This document shows, one piece after another, positions 8,695 through 17,786 of a DNA stretch of 64,000 nt. The stretch covers positions 124,001 through 188,000 of the forward strand of contig NZ_CANLYI010000002.1 in the NCBI RefSeq assembly GCF_947495255.1, in the 5' to 3' direction. The notes under the pieces are model-generated. The model was not told the DNA's origin. It did no database searches and was given only the letters and a program-made list of their open reading frames with translations. Position numbers and translations under genes: made by a program. The stretch comes from an uncultured Winogradskyella sp. (lineage in GTDB: Bacteria > Bacteroidota > Bacteroidia > Flavobacteriales > Flavobacteriaceae). Positions within the stretch are counted from its first letter, which is position 1; each line of letters begins with the position of its first letter.

Positions 8695-10146
8695 TTATAA
8701 TAGTTTTTGTCGTTGTATTTTTCCTGATTTGGTTTTAGGGATTTGATCAACCCATTGGTAAAAAGCCGGTATCTTATACGATTCTAATTTTGACTTTAAG
8801 AACTCATCGAGAGCATCAAAATTCTCTATTGTGCTACTCTTAACGATAAATGCTTTTACAACTTCACCCAAAATACCATTAGGATCTATAATACCAACAC
8901 AAGCAGATTCTAATGAACTATCGAATTCTTGTATTTTAGACTCAACTTCAATAGGTGATAATTTCTTACCTCCAACATTTATAATCTCTTTATAACGACC
9001 TTTTAAATGAATATATCCATTATCATCAATACTACCGATATCTCCTGTTCTAAAATAATCACCATAGAAAAATTCGGTATTTGAATTCGTAAAATAACCC
9101 AAAGTCACATGGTTTCCTTTTATACAAATCTCACCTTCTTCTCCTGATGGTAGCGTATTTCCAGAATCATCTTTTATACTAATCTCAACATTTGGACTCG
9201 CCTTACCAATAGTATTTAAATATGAAACGTCTTCATGAAACTCCATAAAAGTAGACCTTGAAGCTTCAGTAAGTCCATAATGCATACAAATTCTTGTATT
9301 AGGAAATAGGTTTATTAATTCTTGCTTTTCTTCAGCAGACATATATGCACTTCCAAATTCAATATAATTAAGGTTTCCAGCAAAATCTTTTAATCTGTCT
9401 CCACTCATTTTCTGAATATAATGCCAACTTGCCGGCACCATTCCAAATCCTGAAATCTTTTGCTCTTCAAAAGTTCTAAACATGCGTTTCATATTGACAA
9501 TACTGCCTAACAAAACTATAGTTCCTCCTACTGACAACACACATTTAATTCTGCCTAACCCAAAAGAATGACTAATTGGTAGAGCTAATAGTTCTATATC
9601 GTCACTATCATTTTGAATAAATGTATTGATATTATTTGCACTTGCAGCAAGATTACCATGCGTTAAAACCACTCCTTTTGGGTCACCAGTTGTACCTGTA
9701 GTGAACAAAATATCCGCTTCTCCAACATTGATAGGAAATTCAATTTGATTTGGGACTTCAATAGGTTCTATATCCTTTAATAAATCAAAATCAAAGCTCG
9801 TAATATGATCTTCACTCTGTAGTCCAATAATTAACTTAGGCTCAGTTTTATCTACTATATACGATAGTCTCTCTTTTTGAATTTGCTCATCTAAAGGAAT
9901 AACTTTAGCTCCGATTAAATGAATTGCAAAATATGCATATATAAAATTTAGATTTTTATTTGCAGCAACAATAACTGCATCTCCTTTTTGAAGCGTATAT
10001 TCTTTTTCTAAAAATAACTTAGTTGCCCATATATTTTGATAAAGTTCCTTGTAAGAAATAGTTCTTTTCTTATCAATTAACGCCGTTTTATTCGGCGTTT
10101 GTAAAGAATAGTTAAATATTTTTTCTTCAAGAGATACAAAATCCAT
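8695..10146 (-). CDS. AMP-forming acyl ligase (ANL superfamily)
   Basis: An acyl-adenylating enzyme of 483 residues. The ATP-binding loop FTTGTTGDPKGVVLTHGN, the motif YGLTEASRS, the hinge region YFRTGDIG / GRYKEIINVGGKKLSP and the C-terminal catalytic Lys in PKTKSGKIQRQKLL are all visible, so it should be active. Such enzymes form acyl-AMP and then a thioester with CoA or a carrier protein. The ACP gene lies immediately upstream, with its stop at 10155, which favours loading onto that ACP. I chose the ATG at 10146; the frame extends two codons further to a TTG at 10152, which is less likely. Confidence 0.9.
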   Translation of the reverse strand: MDFVSLEEKIFNYSLQTPNKTALIDKKRTISYKELYQNIWATKLFLEKEYTLQKGDAVIVAANKNLNFIYAYFAIHLIGAKVIPLDEQIQKERLSYIVDKTEPKLIIGLQSEDHITSFDFDLLKDIEPIEVPNQIEFPINVGEADILFTTGTTGDPKGVVLTHGNLAASANNINTFIQNDSDDIELLALPISHSFGLGRIKCVLSVGGTIVLLGSIVNMKRMFRTFEEQKISGFGMVPASWHYIQKMSGDRLKDFAGNLNYIEFGSAYMSAEEKQELINLFPNTRICMHYGLTEASRSTFMEFHEDVSYLNTIGKASPNVEISIKDDSGNTLPSGEEGEICIKGNHVTLGYFTNSNTEFFYGDYFRTGDIGSIDDNGYIHLKGRYKEIINVGGKKLSPIEVESKIQEFDSSLESACVGIIDPNGILGEVVKAFIVKSSTIENFDALDEFLKSKLESYKIPAFYQWVDQIPKTKSGKIQRQKLL

Positions 10147-10154
10147 ATGCAATA

Positions 10155-10391
10155 TTATTCAGAAACATGTTCCTCAACAGCTTCAATCATATCACCCACA
10201 TCTTCTAAATCCATGATTACTTCTGGATCAAACTTAAAATCAAACTCTTTCTCTAAAGCTGAAATTATAATTATTTGCCCCATAGAATCCCATTTAGGAA
10301 AATCTCCTATGGCAGTATCCTCTTCAATTTTTGAAACTTCTATCTCTATAGAATCTGCTATAATTTCTTTAACTTTATTAGCTATATTCAT
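10155..10391 (-). CDS. Acyl carrier protein (first ACP of the cluster)
   Basis: A 78-residue ACP with the phosphopantetheine attachment site in KWDSMGQI (Ser36) and an acidic helix II/III region (ALEKEFDFKFDPEVIMDL). It is the first gene of the minus-strand cluster, 8 bases before the ligase, the likely source of its acyl group. Its sequence differs strongly from the ACP at 3654-3869. A candidate promoter lies about 90 bases upstream (10483-10512). Confidence 0.92.
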   Translation of the reverse strand: MNIANKVKEIIADSIEIEVSKIEEDTAIGDFPKWDSMGQIIIISALEKEFDFKFDPEVIMDLEDVGDMIEAVEEHVSE

Positions 10392-10698
10392 TTTTCTTTT
10401 TTAATTTTTTTATTCTTAATTAATAGATTGGCAAGTTAAAGAAATTTCAATTTTCTATTCATGCTTTTTCATTTTTTTAGTCCAATAATATAATAACATC
10501 GATAACAAACAATAAGCGAATAAAAAAACAGCTACTTATCTAATAATTATGCATTTACATGACACAATAAGAAATAACTAAAATACCTTTTACTTAAGTA
10601 TTTAAATTAAAAATAGAATTACAACAATACTGAATAAAATATAATCCTAAGAAGGCGTTAGAACACAATTTATATATTAGAGATTATCTCAAGTTCAA
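10392..10698. other. Intergenic stretch upstream of the acyl cluster
   Basis: About 307 very AT-rich bases between the first ACP gene and the 3' end of the EEP-fold gene, both on the minus strand. No open frame of note and no strong terminator hairpin are seen. It contains the candidate cluster promoter at 10483-10512. Confidence 0.5.
10483..10512 (-). promoter_or_regulatory. Candidate promoter of the acyl cluster
   Basis: On the minus strand TTG (10512-10510) is followed by 19 bases and then TATTATTG (10490-10483). This matches the Bacteroidota form TTG-N19-TAnnTTTG with one mismatch in the -7 box. It would start transcription near 10476, about 85 bases before the first ACP. Confidence 0.35.
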
Positions 10699-11709
10699 TT
10701 ATAAATCACCTAAAACAAAAGAAGCCATTACAGGCTCATGGTCAGATAATTGTGCTTCAAAGTTATTATGAGAAGTGATTTTTAAATCAGATAGAATAAT
10801 ATCAATTCTAAAAGGTAGAAATCTAAAATTAAAAGTATTTCCAAAACCAATACCCTCTTCTAAAAAACTATCTTTCATATCCCCTTTTATTATGTCATAA
10901 ACATTTGAAAATTGTGTGCTATTAAAATCTCCACAAATAATTTTTTTGTGTTTTGTTAACAAACTATGCTCTTTTATCAATTCAGCCTGCTCCATCTGTT
11001 TTTGAAAAGCCAAATTCATTCTATTAAAAATATTCATTGGAACCTCCCTTTTTAACGAACCAGGACGAACCTTAAAAGACTCTAAATGAACATTATAAAC
11101 TCTAATTGTGTCTTTTTTTATTTTTATATCTGCGTAAATAGCATTGTTGATTGTGTTTTCGAAATTAAATGAACCACTATCAATTATTGGATACTTAGAC
11201 AAAATAGCTTGTAATGTAGATTTGCTAGAATCAGGAGTCAAATATTTATAGGGATAATCCACAAACCTATCATATACTATTCTGCTAAACTCTTGAAAAC
11301 ATACTATATCTGGATTTTGTTCTGCTATAAAATCGGCGATATCTTCACTTACATTTGGGTTATCATATTTATAAAAACCATCAAAGCTATGAGCATTAAA
11401 AGAAATTAAGTCAATTTCACCTCCTACCTCAATATCAGAATTACCAAATTTATAAAAAGTATCATTTACAAAGTAGCCAAAAACAAGAACAATTAAAGAA
11501 ATCAATAACTTACGTTTTCTTCTCAGAAACCAGTATATTAAGAATAGCAGATTAAAAAGCACTAAATAAGGTACAAAAAAACCTAAAAATGAAAATATAA
11601 AAAACTTACTAACACCAATATATTGTCTTAAACATACAATTAATAAAAGCGTTGCAATTATTATGTTTAATACAAAAAATAGCTTCCTCTTTTTTACGAA
11701 TCTTTTCAC
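10699..11709 (-). CDS. Membrane-anchored endonuclease/exonuclease/phosphatase-fold protein
   Basis: A 336-residue protein with three N-terminal hydrophobic helices (about residues 10-27, 34-60 and 68-82) followed by a soluble EEP domain. EEP motifs are visible: ISFNAHSF, CFQEFS (metal-binding Glu), NVHLESF, ICGDFNST and the C-terminal LSDHEPVMA (catalytic Asp-His). The family hydrolyses phosphodiester or phosphomonoester bonds in nucleic acids, lipids or inositol phosphates; the substrate cannot be read from sequence. The start is GTG at 11709: an in-frame stop lies immediately upstream, no ATG occurs early in the frame, and AAAGGAAA stands upstream as a possible ribosome site. A promoter match lies at 11740-11768. 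Confidence 0.85.
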   Translation of the reverse strand: MKRFVKKRKLFFVLNIIIATLLLIVCLRQYIGVSKFFIFSFLGFFVPYLVLFNLLFLIYWFLRRKRKLLISLIVLVFGYFVNDTFYKFGNSDIEVGGEIDLISFNAHSFDGFYKYDNPNVSEDIADFIAEQNPDIVCFQEFSRIVYDRFVDYPYKYLTPDSSKSTLQAILSKYPIIDSGSFNFENTINNAIYADIKIKKDTIRVYNVHLESFKVRPGSLKREVPMNIFNRMNLAFQKQMEQAELIKEHSLLTKHKKIICGDFNSTQFSNVYDIIKGDMKDSFLEEGIGFGNTFNFRFLPFRIDIILSDLKITSHNNFEAQLSDHEPVMASFVLGDL

Positions 11710-11739
11710 TTACTACTTTCCTTTAGTTTAAATTTTGCA

Positions 11740-11768
11740 CAAAGATAGATATCTACATTTACAAACAA
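11740..11768 (-). promoter_or_regulatory. Promoter of the EEP-fold gene (Bacteroidota type)
   Basis: On the minus strand TTG (11768-11766), an 18-base spacer and TATCTTTG (11747-11740) give a full match to TTG-N-TAnnTTTG. The expected start near 11733 leaves a leader of about 24 bases before the GTG at 11709. Confidence 0.55.
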
Positions 11769-11840
11769 AAAGTATAAACCCCTTAGCTTTAAATATATAG
11801 AATTTAAAATCACTTTTAGTCCATTTATGAAATCAAAAAA

Positions 11841-11862
11841 GCCTTTCAATTTCTTGAAAGGC
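11841..11862 (-). terminator. Intrinsic terminator after the initiator tRNA
   Basis: A perfect 9-bp stem (GCCTTTCAA / TTGAAAGGC) with a 4-base loop. Read on the minus strand it is followed by six T (A-run 11835-11840 on the plus strand). It lies 13 bases downstream of the tRNA 3' end. Confidence 0.8.
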
Positions 11863-11875
11863 TTCTCTTATTTAG

Positions 11876-11948
<73 letters not shown>

Positions 11949-12019
11949 ATTTTAAATCAAAACAGTTAACTTAGCTTTTAACTATCGCTTCATAATGGCG
12001 ACCTAATTGTTTCGGAGTG

Positions 12020-12027
12020 CAAATATA
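12020..12027 (-). promoter_or_regulatory. Candidate -7 element for the initiator tRNA
   Basis: TATATTTG on the minus strand is an exact TAnnTTTG match about 72 bases upstream of the mature tRNA 5' end. No good TTG was found at the usual distance, so only the -7 box supports it. Confidence 0.4.
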
Positions 12028-12057
12028 ATACTTTTTTATAAATACGAAAGACTATAT

Positions 12058-12092
12058 AAAAAAATAACGCACTTTTTTTTGAACGTTATTTT
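12058..12092 (-). terminator. Possible terminator of the LRR protein gene
   Basis: A 9-bp stem (AAAATAACG / CGTTATTTT) with a 14-base T-rich loop, just after the stop at 12116. Read on the minus strand it is followed by a T-run. The AT-rich stem makes it weaker than the others in this window. Confidence 0.45.
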
Positions 12093-12115
12093 ACTTCTAT
12101 TTATAGTCGTGTAAT

Positions 12116-12955
12116 TTAATCTTCATCTTCGACATCTAAAGTTGCTAACGACCCTTTTAAATTTACTTCATCTAAGTCAAAATCAACGATATTAGGCAAT
12201 GCTTCTTTTAATACAGCATAGTTTCCTTTAAACTGATTATTACTTAATAATAAAGTTTTTAATCCTTTTAACTCTGCTAACACTCCTGGTAAATTTCCGT
12301 AAAATGCATTATTAGACAAAACTAATTCTTCAAGTTCTGTTAACTGAGCTATTGAAGACGGAATTGTTCCGAACAAATTATTATCAAAAACACTTAATAC
12401 TTTTAAAGATTTTAAATTTGAAATACTTGCTGGCAGAGTTCCCATTAATAAATTACTGCTTAGCATTAAACTTTCTAACTTCTTAAGATTACCTATTGAA
12501 GAAGGTATTGCCCCAAATAAATCATTATTATATAACTCTAAAGTTTTGAGATTCACCAAATTTCCGATATCAGTAGGAATTCCTCCACTAAAACTATTTG
12601 AAAATAATTTTAATTCTTCTAGACTCACCATATCTACTAAAGTATTTGGTAACTCACCTTCTAACCTATTAAAAGCTAAATCTAAAACTACTAAATTATT
12701 TAAATCCGAAATTGATTCTGGAAGTGTACCAACTAAGCCATTAAAAGTCATCTTTATAGCAACAACACTATCGTTTTCTATGGTTAATCCATACCACGAA
12801 GAAACTGGCTGTTCTAAATCCCAAGAATTAATCCAAGAATCACCATTAGTAGCGTTATATAAATCTACGAGTGCAGCTTTTTGGTTTTGAGAAACCTGTG
12901 CAAACGAAAATACTGAAACCAAACAGAATAGTAGCGTTATTTTTAGTGTCTTCAT
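12116..12955 (-). CDS. Secreted plant-type leucine-rich-repeat protein
   Basis: With the ATG at 12955 the protein has 279 residues: a signal peptide (MKTLKITLLFCLVSVFSFAQ), a cap (ALVDLYNATNGDSWINSW, also seen in plant LRRNT-type domains) and about eight repeats of the form LxxLxxLxLxxNxLxGxIPxxIGN. This is the plant-specific LRR class, which occurs in secreted proteins of Bacteroidota. The last residues are very acidic (DEDEVNL, DVEDED), and no T9SS sorting domain is visible. The longer frame to 13003 is rejected because a promoter lies at 12992-13022. The ligand and function are unknown; adhesion or protein binding is an inference. Confidence 0.85.
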   Translation of the reverse strand: MKTLKITLLFCLVSVFSFAQVSQNQKAALVDLYNATNGDSWINSWDLEQPVSSWYGLTIENDSVVAIKMTFNGLVGTLPESISDLNNLVVLDLAFNRLEGELPNTLVDMVSLEELKLFSNSFSGGIPTDIGNLVNLKTLELYNNDLFGAIPSSIGNLKKLESLMLSSNLLMGTLPASISNLKSLKVLSVFDNNLFGTIPSSIAQLTELEELVLSNNAFYGNLPGVLAELKGLKTLLLSNNQFKGNYAVLKEALPNIVDFDLDEVNLKGSLATLDVEDED

Positions 12956-12991
12956 GGTAGTAGATTTTTGTGGAGGGACACAATAACAATA

Positions 12992-13022
12992 CAAATATAG
13001 CAAATAAGACCTTTAACTGCAA
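12992..13022 (-). promoter_or_regulatory. Promoter of the LRR protein gene (Bacteroidota type)
   Basis: TTG (13022-13020), a 20-base spacer and TATATTTG (12999-12992) on the minus strand match the consensus exactly. Transcription should start near 12985, downstream of the possible upstream start at 13003 and upstream of the ATG at 12955, which settles the start codon. Confidence 0.65.
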
Positions 13023-13085
13023 CATTTTTCGACGAACTACACACTGAAAAGTATAAAACCTTGATGTTTAATTAATTAACTATTA

Positions 13086-13268
13086 CTATTGTTCAATGTT
13101 TTCAGCATAAAAACTAACAACATCTTGATTCTCAGCTACTATTGATACTTGAATTGGGTTACAACATATTTCACAATCTTCAATATATTTTTGATGTTTT
13201 TGAGACGCATCAACTAACATTGAAATCTGCTCCCAACAATATGGACATTGAAAGAAATACTCGTGCAT
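13086..13268 (-). CDS. Small CPXCG-motif cysteine-rich protein
   Basis: A 60-residue protein with two Cys pairs, CPYC at 8-11 and CEIC (plus a further Cys), spaced like a zinc ribbon, followed by an acidic tail. This matches the family called CPXCG motif-containing cysteine-rich protein, whose function is not established. It lies 11 bases after the TolC gene on the same strand and may be carried on the same transcript. Confidence 0.8.
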   Translation of the reverse strand: MHEYFFQCPYCWEQISMLVDASQKHQKYIEDCEICCNPIQVSIVAENQDVVSFYAENIEQ

Positions 13269-13279
13269 TTAGTTATAAA

Positions 13280-14599
13280 TTAAAATTGAACATTCAATAA
13301 TTCTCCACTTATTTGAAGTACTTCTAACTCAGATAATTTCGCTGAAAACTTAGTCTGATTCCGACTTAACTCTGCATTTAACAAATTAACCTGTGCTTGT
13401 CTAAATTCTATAGAATTAACTTGCCCTATTTTAAATTTTTCTTGGGTGCGTTCAAAATTATTTTGAGCAGTAATAATATTTTTTTCTTGAATATTATATA
13501 TCTCTAATTTGTTCTTATAATTATCCCAAGCATTATTAAAATCACGCTCTATATTGAGTAAAATACTTTCTTTTTGAAGCTGTTGTGTTTCAAGACTAAT
13601 TTTAGCATTTCTTACTGTAGTTATCGTTGAGCCACCATCAAACAAATTCCAGCTTAAACTTAAACCCGCAGACAATCCTGTATTGGTAGAAACAGCTAAT
13701 AATGCCACTGCATTGTTATTGTTTTTGTTCCAACCATACGAACCAGATAAACCAATTGTAGGCAAATAAGCTGATTTACCAGAATTAATATCTAGCTTAC
13801 TAATTGAGATATTTTTTTCGACTTGTAATAACGCTATGTTACGAGATTTTGCTTTTTCAAATAAAATATCTTTTTGAAATTGAAGCGTAAAATCAACATC
13901 TGTCTCAACACCAAAATCAATAGTGAAAGATTCTCCTAACACTAATTTTAAATCACGTTTTGCTATTTTTAAATCTTGTTTTGTGTTTATTATATTGATA
14001 CTATCCGTGTTAATATCAACTTCAGCGTTCAAAACAGCCAACTTAGTACTCTGACCATATTCAAATTGATATTGAGCTCTTATCAATCGATCTTTGGTAT
14101 TATCTAAAGTCTGTTCTAGGGCATTTAAATTATCTGAAAGTTGAGCTACGTTATAATAAACTGAGAATAATTGTAGAATTGTTGATTCGATAGTTGCTCT
14201 AGCCTCTAATTCTGATAACTTATACTGCTCTTTTAATCGTTTGTAATTATAACGTCTTCCTAAACCATCAAAAAGTGTATAATTTAAACTTACACTAGCA
14301 TTATAGTTAGAACTCTCTGCTCCATTTAAAACGGCATCTGGTCTTCCGTCCGAAAATTCGGCTTCCGTATTATCTAAATTATAATTTGCACCCGCATTTG
14401 CTGTTATTGTTGGTAAAAATTCAGAATTAAGGATACTAGTTTTGTTCTCTGCAATGGTCACTGCATTATTAGCAATTTTAATACCATAGTTGTTTTCTAA
14501 AGCTAAAGCTACTGCTTGTTCTTTAGTTAAAACTTCTTGTGCCTGCAGGCTAAAACCACAAAAAAGCACCACAGTTAATAGTTTTATTTTAGTGATCAT
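13280..14599 (-). CDS. TolC family outer-membrane efflux protein
   Basis: The outer-membrane channel of a tripartite RND pump. A signal peptide (ITKIKLLTVVLFCGFSLQAQ) is followed by two tandem outer-membrane-efflux repeats of long helices and beta-strands (ALENNYGIKIANNAV, SSNYNASVSLNYTLFDGLGR, GLSAGLSLSWNLFDGGS), as in TolC. It has about 439 residues, normal for the family. The ATG at 14599 overlaps the end of the RND permease gene by 11 bases; an ATG at 14608 is also possible. It is last in the order adaptor-permease-TolC. Confidence 0.92.
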   Translation of the reverse strand: MITKIKLLTVVLFCGFSLQAQEVLTKEQAVALALENNYGIKIANNAVTIAENKTSILNSEFLPTITANAGANYNLDNTEAEFSDGRPDAVLNGAESSNYNASVSLNYTLFDGLGRRYNYKRLKEQYKLSELEARATIESTILQLFSVYYNVAQLSDNLNALEQTLDNTKDRLIRAQYQFEYGQSTKLAVLNAEVDINTDSINIINTKQDLKIAKRDLKLVLGESFTIDFGVETDVDFTLQFQKDILFEKAKSRNIALLQVEKNISISKLDINSGKSAYLPTIGLSGSYGWNKNNNNAVALLAVSTNTGLSAGLSLSWNLFDGGSTITTVRNAKISLETQQLQKESILLNIERDFNNAWDNYKNKLEIYNIQEKNIITAQNNFERTQEKFKIGQVNSIEFRQAQVNLLNAELSRNQTKFSAKLSELEVLQISGELLNVQF

Positions 14600-17500
14600 C
14601 GGCTTCATTTTGCTCTTTAATTGCACGTTCAACTTCCTCTTTTGTAACATCATTTCCTGTTATTAACCATTTACTGTTTTTCTTTATTGTGTTACTAAAT
14701 GATAAGAATAACGGCAAAACTAGCAATGTTAAGACGGTAGCATAAGCAATACCAAATGAGATTGAAATTGCCATTGGTTTTAAAAATTGAGCTTGTCTAC
14801 TTTTCTCTAATAATAAAGGCGCTAAACCTGCTATTGTTGTTAATGATGTTAAGAAAATAGCTCTAAAACGAGACTTTCCGGCTTCAGACAATGCCAAATC
14901 AAAAGTCATCCCATCCTTTAAATTACTATTAAATTTCCCTATTAAAACCAATCCATCATTCACCATAATTCCTATTAAGGCAATGATTCCTAAAAGAGAT
15001 AAAATATTCACTTGAAAATCTAGTAACCAATGTCCCCAAGCTACAGCTGTTAAACTGAATGGAATTAATAAAATTAGTAAGAAGGGTTGTGAGTAACTTC
15101 TAAATGTAAATGCAATAGTAATATAAATCAAAATCAAAATAATTGGACCTGCGACACCTAAAGAACCAACTAATTTATCTTTTTCTCGATTTTGCCCTTC
15201 ATAAGAAGCATTTATTGTTGGGTGCTTAGATTGCAACTGTGGTATAAAAACAGTTTTAATATCATCCATTATATCTGTTGCACTTGTACTTGGGTCTTTT
15301 AAATCCGCATAAACCTGTATTTCTCGTTTACCTTCAAGGTGATTTATAGCAACATCACCTCGAGCAATACTATAACTTGCAATATCCTTTAATGTTACGC
15401 GCTCACCTGTTGGTGTAATAATACGCATAGCATCCAAATCATTAATAGAACTTCTATTATTTTTATCGTAACGCACCCAAACTTTAATTTCATCTTGTCC
15501 ACGTTGAAAACGTTGTGCTTGAGCTCCAAAAAATCCTGAACGAACTTGCGTCATAACAGTTCTTAAATCTAGACCTAGTAAATAAGCACTTTCTTTAAGT
15601 TCTATACTTATTTCTTTAATACCTGCTGGATCATTATCTCCAATATCTTTTAATAAAGGATTAGATTCTAAATATTTTTTAAGCTCTAATTTTGAAGCTT
15701 TTAACTCTTCAATATTATTACTTAATAAAGATACTGAAACAGGACTTCCTCCAAAGTTACCACCAGAACCATAGATTAATCGCTCGGTACCAATTACAGG
15801 TCCTACTAATTCTTCTAAGCGGTTTGTAATTAAATCTGATTTTATTTCATCTGGGCGCTCTTCACCTGGTAACAAATTAATTCTTAATCTTGCGCTAGAA
15901 CTACTACTAATTTCTACTATCGTATTCTCAAACAATTGCTTACCAGTACCTTTCAGATACTTTTCAGTAAGTTCTTTATTTACAATAAAAGATTTTTCTT
16001 CAATCAATGAAATAATAGAATCCGTAATTTTTACATTGGTACCTGCTGGCATTACTAATTCTATGTTTGCAGCATCGCTAGCTACTCTCGGAAACATAGT
16101 AACCCCAATCACTCCACCTCCAAGTGAACCAAATGTTAATACTAACAAGGCAACAAATACACCTAAAGAGAAGATTTTATATTTCAATACACGATTTAAA
16201 ATAGGTGTATAAACACGATCTCTTAAAAAAGCCATTAAGCGATCTCCTCCTGTATTAATGACTCTCATAAATGAGAAAAACTTCTTTATTTTAGATGGAT
16301 TCTCATCTACAACTTGAGATCTTAACGCCTTAGAATGTGCTAAATGGGCTGGTAAAATAATTAGAGCTTCTACCAAAGATACCACTAATGTAAGTATTAC
16401 AATAACCGCTACTTCACTAAAGAATTCACCTATTCTACTATCTAAAAAGAAGAACAATGAAAAGGCTAAAAGCGTTGTAATAATTGCTGAAACCACAGGA
16501 GGAATTACTTCCATAGTTCCATCTATTGCAGCTTGAATAGGCTTTTTACCTTTTTCGTAATGTTGGTAAATATTTTCTGCAATTACAATTCCGTCATCGA
16601 CTAATATCCCAATAACAATAATCATCCCAAACAAGGATAAGACATTTATAGTTACATCAAACTGAGCTGCAAAAATGAACATCCCTAAAAATGAAATTGG
16701 CAAACCAAAAGCAACCCACAACGCTAAACGCGTATTTAAAAATACAGATAGAAATAGCAACACCAAAATCATCCCTACAATGGCATTTTCTGTCAATAAT
16801 TGCGTACGCTGCTTAAGTGTAATTGACCTATCATTCACTACATCTAATCTCACATTTTCATACTTCTGATTGTATTCTTCAATGTAATCATTTACCTTAT
16901 CTGCAGATGAAACTAAATCTTCATTATTGGTACTTGTAATAGATATGTTTACAGCTAAATCTTGATTAAAATAAGTTGCATTAGGCGTTTCAGAAAAGCG
17001 ATCTCTAACAATTGCAACATCTTTAAGTCTTATTACCTTTCCGTCTGGTGTTGCTCTTACAATTATATTTAATAGCTCTTTACCGTAATATTGCTTGTTA
17101 TTGGCTCTAATTAAATATTCTTCTGCAACAGTCTTTACATTTCCTCCTGTAACTAATATATTAGCACTACTTACTGCTGTCGCAACATCACTAAAAGTTA
17201 AATTATAGGCTAATAAATCTAATTCATTGACTGCAATTTCAATTTCTTCCTCAGGAAAACCTGAAATTTCAATTTGAGATATTCCATCAATAGCACGCAA
17301 GTCAGTCTCTACTTGTCGTGCTATCTGTTTCAAGGTCACTAGTGGAATACCTTTTCCGCTTAATGCAAAAGAAATCGTTTCTCTAACAGCTTCTTGTTTA
17401 GAAACCACTAAAGGCTCCATTCCTGTTGGAAAAGACGGCACTCGATCTACAGCATTCTTAACTTCGAGAAGCATAAAATCTAAACTCTCACCTTTCTCAA

Positions 17501-17786
17501 TTTCTACTGTAATTGACCCACTATTTTCTCGAGATGTGGATGTTACTCTATCTACACCTTTAAGTCCTTTTAAATTATCTTCAATCTGAAGCACAATTCC
17601 TTCTTCTATCTCTTGAGGTGATGCTCCAGGGTATGCTATGGAAACATTAATGATTTTTGATTCTGTGAGCGGAAAGAATGACGACTTTAAGGATAAAGCT
17701 CCAATAATACCAAACACAAAAAATGCAAGAATAAAAACATTTACTGCTACGTGATACCTGATAAAATATTCAATTATTTTTCTCAT
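14589..17786 (-). CDS. RND efflux permease (AcrB/MexB superfamily)
   Basis: A 1065-residue inner-membrane proton-driven transporter. It has the RND layout: TM1 (VAVNVFILAFFVFGIIGAL), a large periplasmic loop, TM2-6 with ILVDDGIVIAENIYQHYEKG, a second loop, and TM8-12 with GIMVNDGLVLIGKFN. The TM4 Asp pair in GILVDDG is present. It most resembles the multidrug/hydrophobe-exporting branch; substrates cannot be assigned. Its start overlaps the adaptor stop by one base (TAATG), and its 3' end overlaps the TolC gene, so the three are one operon. Confidence 0.95.
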   Translation of the reverse strand: MRKIIEYFIRYHVAVNVFILAFFVFGIIGALSLKSSFFPLTESKIINVSIAYPGASPQEIEEGIVLQIEDNLKGLKGVDRVTSTSRENSGSITVEIEKGESLDFMLLEVKNAVDRVPSFPTGMEPLVVSKQEAVRETISFALSGKGIPLVTLKQIARQVETDLRAIDGISQIEISGFPEEEIEIAVNELDLLAYNLTFSDVATAVSSANILVTGGNVKTVAEEYLIRANNKQYYGKELLNIIVRATPDGKVIRLKDVAIVRDRFSETPNATYFNQDLAVNISITSTNNEDLVSSADKVNDYIEEYNQKYENVRLDVVNDRSITLKQRTQLLTENAIVGMILVLLFLSVFLNTRLALWVAFGLPISFLGMFIFAAQFDVTINVLSLFGMIIVIGILVDDGIVIAENIYQHYEKGKKPIQAAIDGTMEVIPPVVSAIITTLLAFSLFFFLDSRIGEFFSEVAVIVILTLVVSLVEALIILPAHLAHSKALRSQVVDENPSKIKKFFSFMRVINTGGDRLMAFLRDRVYTPILNRVLKYKIFSLGVFVALLVLTFGSLGGGVIGVTMFPRVASDAANIELVMPAGTNVKITDSIISLIEEKSFIVNKELTEKYLKGTGKQLFENTIVEISSSSSARLRINLLPGEERPDEIKSDLITNRLEELVGPVIGTERLIYGSGGNFGGSPVSVSLLSNNIEELKASKLELKKYLESNPLLKDIGDNDPAGIKEISIELKESAYLLGLDLRTVMTQVRSGFFGAQAQRFQRGQDEIKVWVRYDKNNRSSINDLDAMRIITPTGERVTLKDIASYSIARGDVAINHLEGKREIQVYADLKDPSTSATDIMDDIKTVFIPQLQSKHPTINASYEGQNREKDKLVGSLGVAGPIILILIYITIAFTFRSYSQPFLLILLIPFSLTAVAWGHWLLDFQVNILSLLGIIALIGIMVNDGLVLIGKFNSNLKDGMTFDLALSEAGKSRFRAIFLTSLTTIAGLAPLLLEKSRQAQFLKPMAISISFGIAYATVLTLLVLPLFLSFSNTIKKNSKWLITGNDVTKEEVERAIKEQNEADDH

